Below, in pieces: positions 56,014 through 64,000 of a stretch of DNA of 64,000 bases. Source of the stretch: Streptomyces canus (lineage in GTDB: Bacteria; Actinomycetota; Actinomycetes; Streptomycetales; Streptomycetaceae). A program made the position numbers and the translations under genes. The notes under the pieces are model-generated. The model did no database searches and was not told where the DNA came from. It worked only from the letters and a program-made list of their open reading frames with translations. The stretch is from positions 6,200,001 to 6,264,000 of the forward strand of contig NZ_CP107989.1 in the NCBI RefSeq assembly GCF_041435015.1, written 5' to 3'. The stretch's first letter is position 1. Each line of letters starts with the position of its first letter.

Positions 56014-56210
56014 CTCGTGCACGGACTCCTGTTTCGCCTCGTACGTTCCCGTACGCCCTCGTACGCCTTCTGCGTCCCCTCTTGAAGACTCTCGCACCGT
56101 GCGTTCCGTTCCCGGATATGGCGCGCGTCTCCCCGGGGAAAATGGGTGGCCCGCCTCGTCACCTGCGCACTAGGCTCCTGCGCTTTGGTGCCGGCGGGCG
56201 GAGGAGGGCT

Positions 56211-57017
56211 GTGGATGTGGGTTCCTGGCGGTTGTACGCGGCCGTCGCGGTGGGGGGATTCAGACGGTACGCGACATATCGCGCGGCCACGCTCGCGGGG
56301 GTGTTCACCAACACCGTCTTCGGTGTGATCCTCGTCTACACCTATCTCGCGCTGTGGGACGAGAAGCCCCATCTCGGGGGCTACGACCAGGCACAGGCGG
56401 TCACCTACGTATGGCTGGGGCAGTGCCTGTACTCGACGCTGGCCATCCAGGGCGGCGGTGCCGAGAAGGACGTGATCGAGCGGATCCGCACGGGGGAGAT
56501 CGCGGTCGATCTGTACCGGCCGGCCGACCTCCAGCTGTGGTGGCTGGCGAGCGACTTGGGCCGCTCGCTGTTCCAGCTGCTGGGACGGGGCGTGATCCCC
56601 TTCGTCTTCGGCGCGCTGTTCTTCCCGATGGCGCTGCCCACGGACGTCACCTCGTGGGCGGCCCTGTTCGTGGCGCTGCTGCTCGCGATGGTCGTCAGTT
56701 TCGGGATCCGCTATCTGGCGGCCCTGAGCGTGTTCTGGCTGATGGACGGCATGGGCATCATGCAGGGCGTGATGATCACGGGCGTCTTCTGCTCGGGCAT
56801 CGTGTTCCCGCTCAACGCCTTCCCGGGGGTGCTGGGCGACATCGTGCGGGCGCTGCCGTGGGCGGCGCAGCTCCAGATGCCGGCGGACGTGCTGATGGGG
56901 GAGGCCGATCCGCTCGGGGCGTACGCCTTCCAGGCGACGTGGGCGGTGGTGCTGCTGGCGGCCGGCCGGCTGCTGCAGTCGGCGGCGACGCGGCGGGTGG
57001 TGGTGCAGGGTGGCTGA
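56211..57017 (+). CDS. ABC-2-type exporter permease
   Basis: The 268-residue protein has six membrane helices and the pattern of the ABC-2/DUF990 permeases (GEIAVDLYRPADLQLWWLA; GIRYLAALSVFWL). GTG 56211 follows GGAGGAGGG. It overlaps the next permease gene by eight bases; together with the ATPase gene at 57834 they form a three-gene exporter, possibly for a lipid, peptide or antibiotic. Confidence 0.85.
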   Translation: MDVGSWRLYAAVAVGGFRRYATYRAATLAGVFTNTVFGVILVYTYLALWDEKPHLGGYDQAQAVTYVWLGQCLYSTLAIQGGGAEKDVIERIRTGEIAVDLYRPADLQLWWLASDLGRSLFQLLGRGVIPFVFGALFFPMALPTDVTSWAALFVALLLAMVVSFGIRYLAALSVFWLMDGMGIMQGVMITGVFCSGIVFPLNAFPGVLGDIVRALPWAAQLQMPADVLMGEADPLGAYAFQATWAVVLLAAGRLLQSAATRRVVVQGG

Positions 57018-57831
57018 GTTGTCCCGCCTGGGTGAGGGTGTGCGGGCCTACTGGTTGATCGCGGGCATGTGGGTCCGCTCGTCCATGACCTACCGCACGT
57101 CCTTCGTCGTCACCATGTTCGGCAATCTGCTGATGACCGGCCTGGACTTCGTCGGGATTCTGCTGATGTTCTCGCAGGTGGACTCGCTGGGCGGCTGGGG
57201 CCTGCCCGAGATCGCCTTCCTCTACGGCCTCTCGGTGACCGCTTTCGGGATCGCCGACCTGGTGCTCGGCTCGATGGATGTGCTGGGCGCCCGGATCCGG
57301 GACGGCTCCTTCGACATCCTGCTGGTGCGGCCGGCACCGGTGCTCGCCCAGATCGGCGCGGACCGTTTCGCGGTGCGCCGCCTGGGCCGGATCACCCAGG
57401 GCACCGTGGTGCTGGTCTGGGCGCTGGCGTCGGTCGACGTCGACTGGAGTGCGGCGAAGGTGCTGCTGGTGCCGGTGATGGTGGTCAGCGGTGCGGCGAT
57501 CTTCTGCGCGGTGTTCGTGGCGGGCGCGGCCTTCCAGATCTTCGCGCAGGACGCCTCCGAGGTGCAGAACGCGTTCACGTACGGCGGTACGACGCTGCTT
57601 CAGTATCCGCCGACGGTGTTCGGGAAGGACTTCGTGCGCGGGGTGACGTTCATGCTGCCCCTCGCCTTCGTCAACTGGGTGCCGGCCTCTTATGTGTTGG
57701 ACCGGCCGTATCCGCTGGATCTGCCGCAGTGGGCGGCCTTCGCGTCGCCACTGGTGGCGGTGGCGTGCGCTGTGCCGGCCGGGCTCGCGTGGCGGGCGGG
57801 CCTCGGTTCGTATCGGAGTACGGGGAGTTAG
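57010..57831 (+). CDS. ABC-2-type exporter permease, second subunit
   Basis: The 273-residue protein has six membrane helices and the DUF990-like sequence ARIRDGSFDILLVRPAPVL. It overlaps the first permease by eight bases and is two bases before the ATPase gene, so all three are translated together. It forms the membrane part with the first subunit. Confidence 0.85.
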   Translation: MAELSRLGEGVRAYWLIAGMWVRSSMTYRTSFVVTMFGNLLMTGLDFVGILLMFSQVDSLGGWGLPEIAFLYGLSVTAFGIADLVLGSMDVLGARIRDGSFDILLVRPAPVLAQIGADRFAVRRLGRITQGTVVLVWALASVDVDWSAAKVLLVPVMVVSGAAIFCAVFVAGAAFQIFAQDASEVQNAFTYGGTTLLQYPPTVFGKDFVRGVTFMLPLAFVNWVPASYVLDRPYPLDLPQWAAFASPLVAVACAVPAGLAWRAGLGSYRSTGS

Positions 57832-57833
57832 GG

Positions 57834-58829
57834 ATGGTCCAGGTGGTGGACGTGGCGGTGGACGCCTTCATCGAACTCGACCGCGTCGAGAAGGTCTTCG
57901 ACGTGCGCAAGAAGACGGGTTTCCTGAAACGGGAGCGGCGCCAGGTGCGGGCGGTCGACTCGATCTCCTTCACCGTGGCGCGTGGCGAGATGGTCGGGTA
58001 CATCGGCCCGAACGGTGCCGGAAAGTCGACGACGATCAAGATGCTGACGGGCATCCTGACGCCGAGCGGTGGTCGCCTGCGGGTGGCGGGGATCGACCCG
58101 TCCCGGGAGAGGACGAGGCTCGCGCACCGCATCGGCGTGGTCTTCGGCCAGCGCACGACCCTGTGGTGGGACCTTCCGCTGATCGACTCGTACAAGCTGA
58201 TGCACCGCATGTACCGCATCCCGGACGCCCGTTACCGTGAGAACCTCGACCGCTGTGTCGAACTCCTCGAACTGGCCGACCTGTTGGACGTTCCGGTACG
58301 TCAACTCTCCCTGGGGCAGCGGATGCGGGGTGACATCGCGGCGGCCCTGCTGCACGATCCCGAGGTGCTGTACCTGGACGAGCCGACCATCGGACTCGAT
58401 GTCATCTCCAAGGCCAAGGTGCGTGGATTCCTGCGGGAGTTGAACACCGAGCGCGGCACGACGGTCCTGCTGACCACGCACGACCTCCAGGACATCGAGC
58501 AGCTCTGCTCGCGTGTGATGGTCATCGACCACGGGCGCCTGATGTACGACGGTCCCCTCACCGGTCTCCACGAGGTGGGCGAGAGCGAACGCACCCTCGT
58601 GGTGGACCTGGAGCGGGAGTTGCCGCCGATCGAGGCGGCGCCCGCGCGCGTGGTGAAGGTGGAGGGGCCGCGGCAGTGGCTGGCGTTCCCGGCGTCCGAG
58701 TCGGCGGCGGCCCTGGTGGCGCGGGTCGCGGCGGAGTATCCGATGGTGGATCTGTCGGTGCGGGAGCCGGACATCGAGGCGGTGATCGCGAAGATGTACG
58801 CGGGAGAAGCGGAGAAAGCGGTGTCGTAG
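57834..58829 (+). CDS. ABC exporter ATP-binding protein
   Basis: The 331-residue protein has Walker A GPNGAGKST (about residue 60), signature LSLGQRMRGD (about 160), and Walker B VLYLDEPTIGLD (about 181). The family is the exporters with ABC-2 permeases. It powers the two permeases encoded directly upstream. Confidence 0.92.
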   Translation: MVQVVDVAVDAFIELDRVEKVFDVRKKTGFLKRERRQVRAVDSISFTVARGEMVGYIGPNGAGKSTTIKMLTGILTPSGGRLRVAGIDPSRERTRLAHRIGVVFGQRTTLWWDLPLIDSYKLMHRMYRIPDARYRENLDRCVELLELADLLDVPVRQLSLGQRMRGDIAAALLHDPEVLYLDEPTIGLDVISKAKVRGFLRELNTERGTTVLLTTHDLQDIEQLCSRVMVIDHGRLMYDGPLTGLHEVGESERTLVVDLERELPPIEAAPARVVKVEGPRQWLAFPASESAAALVARVAAEYPMVDLSVREPDIEAVIAKMYAGEAEKAVS

Positions 58830-58862
58830 CCGTGGGGAGGGGTTGCTCGTAGGCTGATGCGT

Positions 58863-59597
58863 ATGACCGACGCTGTGTCTTCCGGGGGGACACCCCCCAG
58901 GCCCCCCGGCCCGGAACTCCGGGCTGCCGACGCCGATCGTGAGCGAGTCGCCGAGGTCCTGCGGGACGCCCTCGCGGAGGGGCGGCTCGACATGGAGGAG
59001 TTCGAGGAACGGCTGGACGCGACGTACAAGGCGCGGACGTACGGCGAGCTCGCGCCGATCACCCGGGATCTTCCGGTCGGCCAGGTGGCCGCTCCCAAGG
59101 TCGACATGCTGAAGCGGCCCGAGCCGGACGGGAGTTGGGCGTCCCGGATCGTCGGCGGTGAGGGCTCGTCCGCGTGGGCCGTCGCTGTGATGTCCGGGTT
59201 CCAGCGCAAGGGGCGGTGGACCGTGCCCCGGCGGTTCAACTGCTTCGCCTTCTGGGGCGGTGGTGAGCTCGATCTGCGGGAGGCGAACTTCGCCGACGGT
59301 GAGGTCGAGATCAACTGTGTCGCGATCATGGGCGGGGTGCAGGTGATCGTGCCGCCGGGGGTCGAGGTCGTGGTGAGGGGGATCGGGATCATGGGCGGGT
59401 TCGACCACCGTGAGCAGGGTGTCCCGGGGGAGCCGGGGGCGCCTCGGGTGGTCGTGACCGGGTTCGCTTTCTGGGGCGGGGTCGGAGTCGAACGGAAGGT
59501 GACGAGGGCCGAGCGGCAGCGGCTCCGTGAGGATCGGCGGCAGCGGCGGCTGGATCGCCGGGAGGCGGTCCGGGAGCTCCGACGGGGTGAGGACTGA
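58863..59597 (+). CDS. DUF1707 protein with LiaF-like C-terminal domain
   Basis: The 244-residue protein starts with the DUF1707 pattern (ELRAADADRERVAEVLRDALAEGRLDMEEFEERLDATYKART). A repeated beta-structured domain follows (FNCFAFWGGGELDLREANF; CVAIMGGVQVIVPPGVEVVV; GFAFWGGV), similar to cell-wall stress protein LiaF. It may sense envelope damage. ATG 58863 was chosen over 58857. Confidence 0.8.
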   Translation: MTDAVSSGGTPPRPPGPELRAADADRERVAEVLRDALAEGRLDMEEFEERLDATYKARTYGELAPITRDLPVGQVAAPKVDMLKRPEPDGSWASRIVGGEGSSAWAVAVMSGFQRKGRWTVPRRFNCFAFWGGGELDLREANFADGEVEINCVAIMGGVQVIVPPGVEVVVRGIGIMGGFDHREQGVPGEPGAPRVVVTGFAFWGGVGVERKVTRAERQRLREDRRQRRLDRREAVRELRRGED

Positions 59598-59606
59598 GCG
59601 GTCGGT

Positions 59607-59633
59607 GGGCGGGTGCGTTGTGGCTGGTCGCAG
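59607..59633. repeat. Short piece of a dispersed intergenic repeat
   Basis: GCGGGTGCGTTGTGGCTGGT, between the convergent DUF1707 and SGNH genes, matches a short motif that recurs between genes in many streptomycetes. This is recalled, not searched. Confidence 0.35.
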
Positions 59634-60968
59634 CTACAGCCGTGCCGCCGTCGACCCCTTCAGGTAGTCCAGATCGAAGGTGTCCGCCATCCGCTCGTAC
59701 CCCTTGTCGTCGGGGTGGAGCCGGTCCCCCGAGTCGTACATCGCGCGGAGCGCACGGGGGTTGTACGGATCCCTCAGCGCCTTGTCGAAGTCGACCACCG
59801 CGTCGTAGACCCTGCCCGAACGGATCTCCGCGTTGATCGTCTGGCGGACGACCTCGCGGGACTCGGTCCAGGTGGTGCGCCTGCCGACGGGCATGAGGGT
59901 CGCGCCGACGACCTTGATGCCGCGGGCGTGGGCCTGGCGGACCAGGTCGCGCAGGCCGGTGAGGATCTTCTGGGGGTCGGCGGTGCCCGGGGTGCGGAGG
60001 AGGTCGTTGATGCCGAGGTCGATGACCACGATCTTGACGTTGGGGCGGTCGAGCACGTCCCGCCGGAAGCGGCGGATGCCCGCCTGGTTCTCCAGGGGAC
60101 GGCCACGGGCGTCCGAGAGGACCCGGTTGCCGCCGATCCCCGCGTTGACGACGCTGTAGCGGGGCAGATCCTGCCCGGCCACGAGCGCGGTGCGCAGGCG
60201 CCGGTTCAGGTAGTCCGGCCAGCGGGCGTTCGCGTTGGCGGTGGAGTTCTTGCCGTCGGTCAGCGAGTCGCCGAAGGCGACCACCGTGCCGTCGGCCTCG
60301 CCGCTGAGCACGTCCAGCGCGGTGAGATACCGCCAACGGTCGACCTGCTCGGTGTACGCCGTCCCGGTCTCGTCCTCGGTGAGGTCGCCCTCGCCGGCGT
60401 ACGACGTCTGCCGTGCCGTCGGGTGGTAGGTGACCGGCCCGGACAGGCTGGGGGAGTAGGTGGTGACCAGGACGTCGCTGCCCGCCGGGACGGCCAGGGC
60501 GACGGCGTCGCTGAGTACCTGTCCGCCCGCCGCGATGACGACCGTGGTGTTGCCGGCGAACGTGAGCGGCCGCATGGTTCCCGGGCGCGCGGCGGCGGTC
60601 TCCGTGCCGGCGGCGAGGGCGAGCGAGGCATGCGTGATGGTCAGCGCGGTCCGGCCGTAGAGATTGGACAGCGTGACGCGGGCACTCGTACCGCCGACGG
60701 CGGCGTGGACGACGTTGCGGACGGAGCGGCCGGTCATGCCTTCGGCCTGGGTGCCGGGCTCGGCGCCGACCGGGGAGGCGGACCAGGTGCCGACCCAGAC
60801 TCCGGCGGAGGCGGGTGCGGCGGAGGGGCGTGCGGGCCGGGAGCCGGACAGTGAGGTGCGGTCCCTGGTGCCGGTGTCGGCCGCCACTCCGACGTAGATG
60901 GCGGTGGACATGGCCACGACCACGGCGATGATCGCGGCAAGCAGGGCGTAACCATGACGCCGAGTCAT
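59634..60968 (-). CDS. Secreted SGNH/GDSL-family hydrolase
   Basis: The 444-residue protein has an N-terminal signal anchor (about residues 7-30) and a SGNH hydrolase domain in the C-terminal half. The domain has the GDSLTDG block, GNRVL, GINDLL and the catalytic Asp-x-x-His DRLHPDD. It probably deacetylates or deacylates a polysaccharide or lipid outside the cell. The N-terminal half (about 60-210) is a beta-rich domain. ATG 60968 was chosen over an upstream start. Confidence 0.87.
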   Translation of the reverse strand: MTRRHGYALLAAIIAVVVAMSTAIYVGVAADTGTRDRTSLSGSRPARPSAAPASAGVWVGTWSASPVGAEPGTQAEGMTGRSVRNVVHAAVGGTSARVTLSNLYGRTALTITHASLALAAGTETAAARPGTMRPLTFAGNTTVVIAAGGQVLSDAVALAVPAGSDVLVTTYSPSLSGPVTYHPTARQTSYAGEGDLTEDETGTAYTEQVDRWRYLTALDVLSGEADGTVVAFGDSLTDGKNSTANANARWPDYLNRRLRTALVAGQDLPRYSVVNAGIGGNRVLSDARGRPLENQAGIRRFRRDVLDRPNVKIVVIDLGINDLLRTPGTADPQKILTGLRDLVRQAHARGIKVVGATLMPVGRRTTWTESREVVRQTINAEIRSGRVYDAVVDFDKALRDPYNPRALRAMYDSGDRLHPDDKGYERMADTFDLDYLKGSTAARL

Positions 60969-61162
60969 GTGGTGCTGTTCTCCTAGGGCGATGGGAGCCC
61001 GGGGCTCCGATCTGATCACCTCATGATGAGGCATGAACCTGAGAGCACGTGACGAGGCCCCTCCGGTTCGCTCGTCCGGAATGACGCCGGGAACTCTTGT
61101 TCCGTTCCGGGAGTCGCTCAGGAAGGGACAATGTGTGAGGGATCACCGAACGGGTGGAGCGG

Positions 61163-62530
61163 ATGGAACGCACGAAACCGCAGGAAACGGGACCATCTGA
61201 CGTGGAGCAGCATGCCCGGCCGGACGGGGCCGTGAACCGTGCCGTCCCCGCTTCGGCCGTACGTGCGATGAACACCTTCAGCGAAGCGGATCTGGAGAAG
61301 CAGCGCGGGGTGCGGCGCATGAAGCTCACCGCCGCCGGACTGCTGCTCTTCGTGGCGGTGGTGTACGTGCTGGCCACGTGGGCGCACAACTCCGGGGCCG
61401 GTCCCTGGGCCGGCTATGTCGCCGCGGCCGCCGAGGCAGGCATGGTGGGCGCGCTCGCCGACTGGTTCGCGGTCACCGCCCTCTTCCGCCACCCGCTCGG
61501 CCTGCCCATCCCGCACACCGCGATCATCCCGACCAAGAAGGACCAGTTGGGGGTGTCGCTGGGCGAGTTCGTCGGCGAGAACTTCCTCTCGGAGGATGTC
61601 GTACGACAGCGGCTGCGTGCCGTGGGGATCGGCAGCCGGCTGGGGGCGTGGCTGGCCGAGCCCGAGCACGCCGACCGGGTCACGGCGGAGCTGTCGGCCG
61701 CGCTCAGGGGTGCCTTGACCGTCCTGCGGGACTCCGACGTCCAGGCCGTGGTCGGGGAGGCGATCACCCGGCGGGCCGACGCCCAGGAGATCGCGCCCGG
61801 CATCGGGAAGATGCTGGAGAAGGTCGTCGTCGACGGGGGGCACCGGCGGGTCGTCGACCTGGTGGTGGCCCGGGCCCACGACTGGCTCGTGCTGCACGAC
61901 GAGCAGGTCATGGGCGCGGTGCAGGGGGGCGCGCCCGGCTGGACCCCGCGTTTCGTCGACAAGAAGGTCGGCGAGCGGGTCTACAAGGAGTTGCTGCGCT
62001 TCGTGACCGAGATGCGGGACATGCCGTCCCATCCGGCACGGGGCGCGCTGGACCGGTTCCTGACGGACTTCGCCTCCGATCTCCAGTCCGACACGGACAC
62101 ACGCGCGCGGGTCGAGCGGCTCAAGGGCGAGGTGCTGGGGCGCGGCGAGGTCCAGGACCTGATCGCGTCCGCCTGGACCGCCGTACGGTCGATGATCGTT
62201 GCCGCCGCCGAGGACGAGCGCAGTGAGCTGCGGCTGCGGGTGCGGGCGTCGCTGCTGTCGCTGGGGGCGCGGATGGCCGTCGACCCGAAGGTGCAGTCGA
62301 AGGTCGACGGGTGGGTGGAGGGGGCCGCGGTGTACGTGGTCACCACCTACCGGCGGGAGATCACCTCCCTGATCACGGACACGGTGGCCGGCTGGGACGC
62401 CGAGCACACGACGCGGAAGATCGAGGCGCACATCGGCCGTGACCTTCAGTTCATCCGGATCAACGGCACGGTGGTGGGGTCGCTCGCGGGGTTGTTGATC
62501 TATACGGTGTCGCGGGCGCTGGGGGCGTAG
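61163..62530 (+). CDS. DUF445 membrane-associated protein
   Basis: The 455-residue protein has two N-terminal membrane segments (about residues 53-95), the DUF445 signature GALADWFAVTALFRHPLGLPIPHTAIIP and a long helical part, and a final hydrophobic segment. ATG 61163 was chosen; GTG 61154 is an alternative. Function is unknown, though family members are linked to the envelope. Confidence 0.85.
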   Translation: MERTKPQETGPSDVEQHARPDGAVNRAVPASAVRAMNTFSEADLEKQRGVRRMKLTAAGLLLFVAVVYVLATWAHNSGAGPWAGYVAAAAEAGMVGALADWFAVTALFRHPLGLPIPHTAIIPTKKDQLGVSLGEFVGENFLSEDVVRQRLRAVGIGSRLGAWLAEPEHADRVTAELSAALRGALTVLRDSDVQAVVGEAITRRADAQEIAPGIGKMLEKVVVDGGHRRVVDLVVARAHDWLVLHDEQVMGAVQGGAPGWTPRFVDKKVGERVYKELLRFVTEMRDMPSHPARGALDRFLTDFASDLQSDTDTRARVERLKGEVLGRGEVQDLIASAWTAVRSMIVAAAEDERSELRLRVRASLLSLGARMAVDPKVQSKVDGWVEGAAVYVVTTYRREITSLITDTVAGWDAEHTTRKIEAHIGRDLQFIRINGTVVGSLAGLLIYTVSRALGA

Positions 62531-62608
62531 GCGGCCTGGTCGAGGGCACCCGGGTGGCGTTCGCTCGAGGATCGCTCGAGGGTCGCTCGATGGGGAGGGA
62601 GCCTTTCC

Positions 62609-64000
62609 GTGACCACAGCCCAGGCCGATACCGGCCGTACCGTGACGACGAACATCCCCGCCAGACTCGACCGGCTTCCCTGGTCGCGCTGGCACTGGAC
62701 GATCGTCATCGGACTCGGCACCGTGTGGATCCTCGACGGCCTGGAGGTCACGGTCGTCGGCAACATCGCGAGTCGGCTCTCGGAGCCGGGGAGCGGCCTG
62801 TCCATCTCCTCCGGGCAGATCACCGGGATCGCGGCGGCCCTGTACGTGGCGGGCGCGTGCGTGGGGGCGCTGTTCTGGGGGCGGCTGACGGACAAGTGGG
62901 GCCGCAAGAAGCTGTTCATGATCACGCTGGCGGTGTATCTGGCGGCCACGGCGCTGACGGCGGTGTCCTTCGAGTCGTGGTGGTTCTTCGCGTTCCGTTT
63001 CCTGACCGGGTTCGGGATCGGCGGGGAGTACGCGGCGATCAACTCCGCGATCGACGAGCTGATTCCGGCGCAGTACCGGGGCCGGGTCGACCTGATGATC
63101 AACGGGAGTTTCTGGCTGGGAGCGGTGGGCGGCTCGCTGCTGTCGATCGTCGCGCTGAACACGGACATCTTCGCGAAGGACGTGGGGTGGCGGCTGACGT
63201 TCGCGCTGGGAGCGGTGCTGGCGTTCGTGATCCTTCTCGTACGGCGGCATGTGCCGGAGAGTCCGCGGTGGTTGCTGATCCATGGGCGGGACGAGGAGGC
63301 GGAGCGGATCGTCACCTCGATCGAGGAGCGGGTGGAGGCGGAGAGGGGCGGCGAGCCCTTGCCGCGGCCCGAGGGTGAGATCACGATCCATCAGCGGCGG
63401 AGTGTGACGTTCGTGGAGATCGCGCGGACGGTGTTCTCGGACTACCGTCGCCGGTCCGTGCTGGGGTTCTCACTCTTCATAGGCCAGGCCTTCCTCTACA
63501 ACGCGATCACGTTCGGGTTCGGGGCGATCCTCACGACGTTCTTCGACGTGCCGACGGGGGACACCGGGTACTACTTCGCGGTCATCGCGATCGGTAACTT
63601 CTGTGGGCCGCTGTTGCTGGGGAAGCTGTTCGACACGGTGGGGCGGCGGGTGATGATCTCGTCGACGTATCTGCTGTCGGGGCTGCTGCTGTTCGGGACG
63701 GCGTGGCTGTTCGACCAGGGGTCGCTGAGCGCGGGCACGCTGACGGCGTGCTGGTGTGCGGTGCTGTTCTTCGCGTCGGCGGGGGCGTCGAGCGCCTACC
63801 TCACGGTGTCCGAGGTGTTCCCGATGGAGACGCGGGCCATGTCGATCGCGTTCTTCTACGCGCTGGGTACGGCGGCGGGCGGCATCAGCGGACCGCTGCT
63901 GTTCGCCGACCTGACGAGCACGGGCAAGGTCGGCGACACGGTGCTGGCCTTCCAGATCGGCGCGGGTCTGATGTGCGCGGCGGGTCTGGTGGCGGCGTTC
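62609..64000 (+). CDS. MFS sugar/metabolite transporter (truncated by window edge)
   Basis: The frame is open from GTG 62609, behind GGGAGGGAG, to the right window edge: 464 residues, with no stop. MFS motifs are visible: GRLTDKWGRKKLF (motif A), RFLTGFGIGGEYAAINSAIDELIP (motif of sugar porters) and PESPRWLL near the middle. It likely carries a sugar or organic acid by proton symport. The missing end is probably short. Confidence 0.85.
   Translation, partial: MTTAQADTGRTVTTNIPARLDRLPWSRWHWTIVIGLGTVWILDGLEVTVVGNIASRLSEPGSGLSISSGQITGIAAALYVAGACVGALFWGRLTDKWGRKKLFMITLAVYLAATALTAVSFESWWFFAFRFLTGFGIGGEYAAINSAIDELIPAQYRGRVDLMINGSFWLGAVGGSLLSIVALNTDIFAKDVGWRLTFALGAVLAFVILLVRRHVPESPRWLLIHGRDEEAERIVTSIEERVEAERGGEPLPRPEGEITIHQRRSVTFVEIARTVFSDYRRRSVLGFSLFIGQAFLYNAITFGFGAILTTFFDVPTGDTGYYFAVIAIGNFCGPLLLGKLFDTVGRRVMISSTYLLSGLLLFGTAWLFDQGSLSAGTLTACWCAVLFFASAGASSAYLTVSEVFPMETRAMSIAFFYALGTAAGGISGPLLFADLTSTGKVGDTVLAFQIGAGLMCAAGLVAAF

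Noticed and set aside
57828..59408. 526-codon minus-strand frame opposite the ABC ATPase and DUF1707 genes
   Set aside because: Spans two clear plus-strand genes and is His/Arg/Pro-rich with no domain.

Overview
The window is high-GC actinobacterial chromosome and is almost certainly Streptomyces. GTG starts are common, intergenic gaps are short, there is an SsgA-like sporulation protein, DasR-type operators sit upstream of a PTS, and a core block (pncB, clpS, mec, cysO, cysM, an MBL hydrolase, rph, rdgB) follows the usual actinobacterial order.

Positions 1-10.9 kb are the right part of an integrated actinomycete integrative and conjugative element (AICE). It holds a truncated zinc-binding protein, an FtsK/TraB-like DNA translocase, small membrane and lipoprotein genes of the spread (Spd) type, and a compact C5 cytosine methylase. 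Next come a split replication module (a prim-pol-like protein, a 106-residue linker protein and a DUF3987 protein), a 277-bp interrupted palindrome that is a good origin candidate, an excisionase and a tyrosine integrase. An AT-rich cargo gene follows. The element appears to end in the 3' end of tRNA-Cys(GCA). Its left end lies outside the window.

Positions 11-31 kb hold chromosomal genes. These are an MFS exporter, a DEAD-type helicase, an IclR regulator, and a PucR regulator divergent from a GNAT/N-acylamino-acid-racemase pair. They are followed by a secreted S16 (Lon-like) protease, an ArsR regulator, a glycine-betaine-type ABC importer with an Lrp/AsnC regulator, and hppD. A three-gene cobalt-type nitrile hydratase/thiocyanate hydrolase-like set, a TPR protein and a GlcD-type oxidase complete this part.

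Positions 31-53 kb hold ssgG, two RDD membrane proteins, an M6 metalloprotease, NAD salvage genes (pncB, pncA), clpS with its DUF2017 partner, and an amino-acid permease. Next is the protein-thiocarboxylate cysteine pathway (mec, cysO, cysM) with a 31-residue Cys-ended leader peptide. A membrane-anchored MazF-like protein and an MBL hydrolase follow, then N-acetylglucosamine PTS genes controlled by DasR-like sites, rph, rdgB and tRNA-Leu(UAG). Two tandem HNH endonuclease genes, bcp, a DUF3618 protein and a GroES-like protein end this part.

Positions 53.6-64 kb hold a bifunctional class A penicillin-binding protein, a three-gene ABC-2 exporter, a DUF1707 protein, a GDSL/SGNH lipase-like protein, a DUF445 protein and the start of an MFS sugar-type transporter. 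Three separate tandem-repeat tracts (unit lengths about 143, 162 and 142 bp) lie at 15.6, 22.3 and 34.7 kb. One of them multiplies the start and signal peptide of the betaine-binding lipoprotein.
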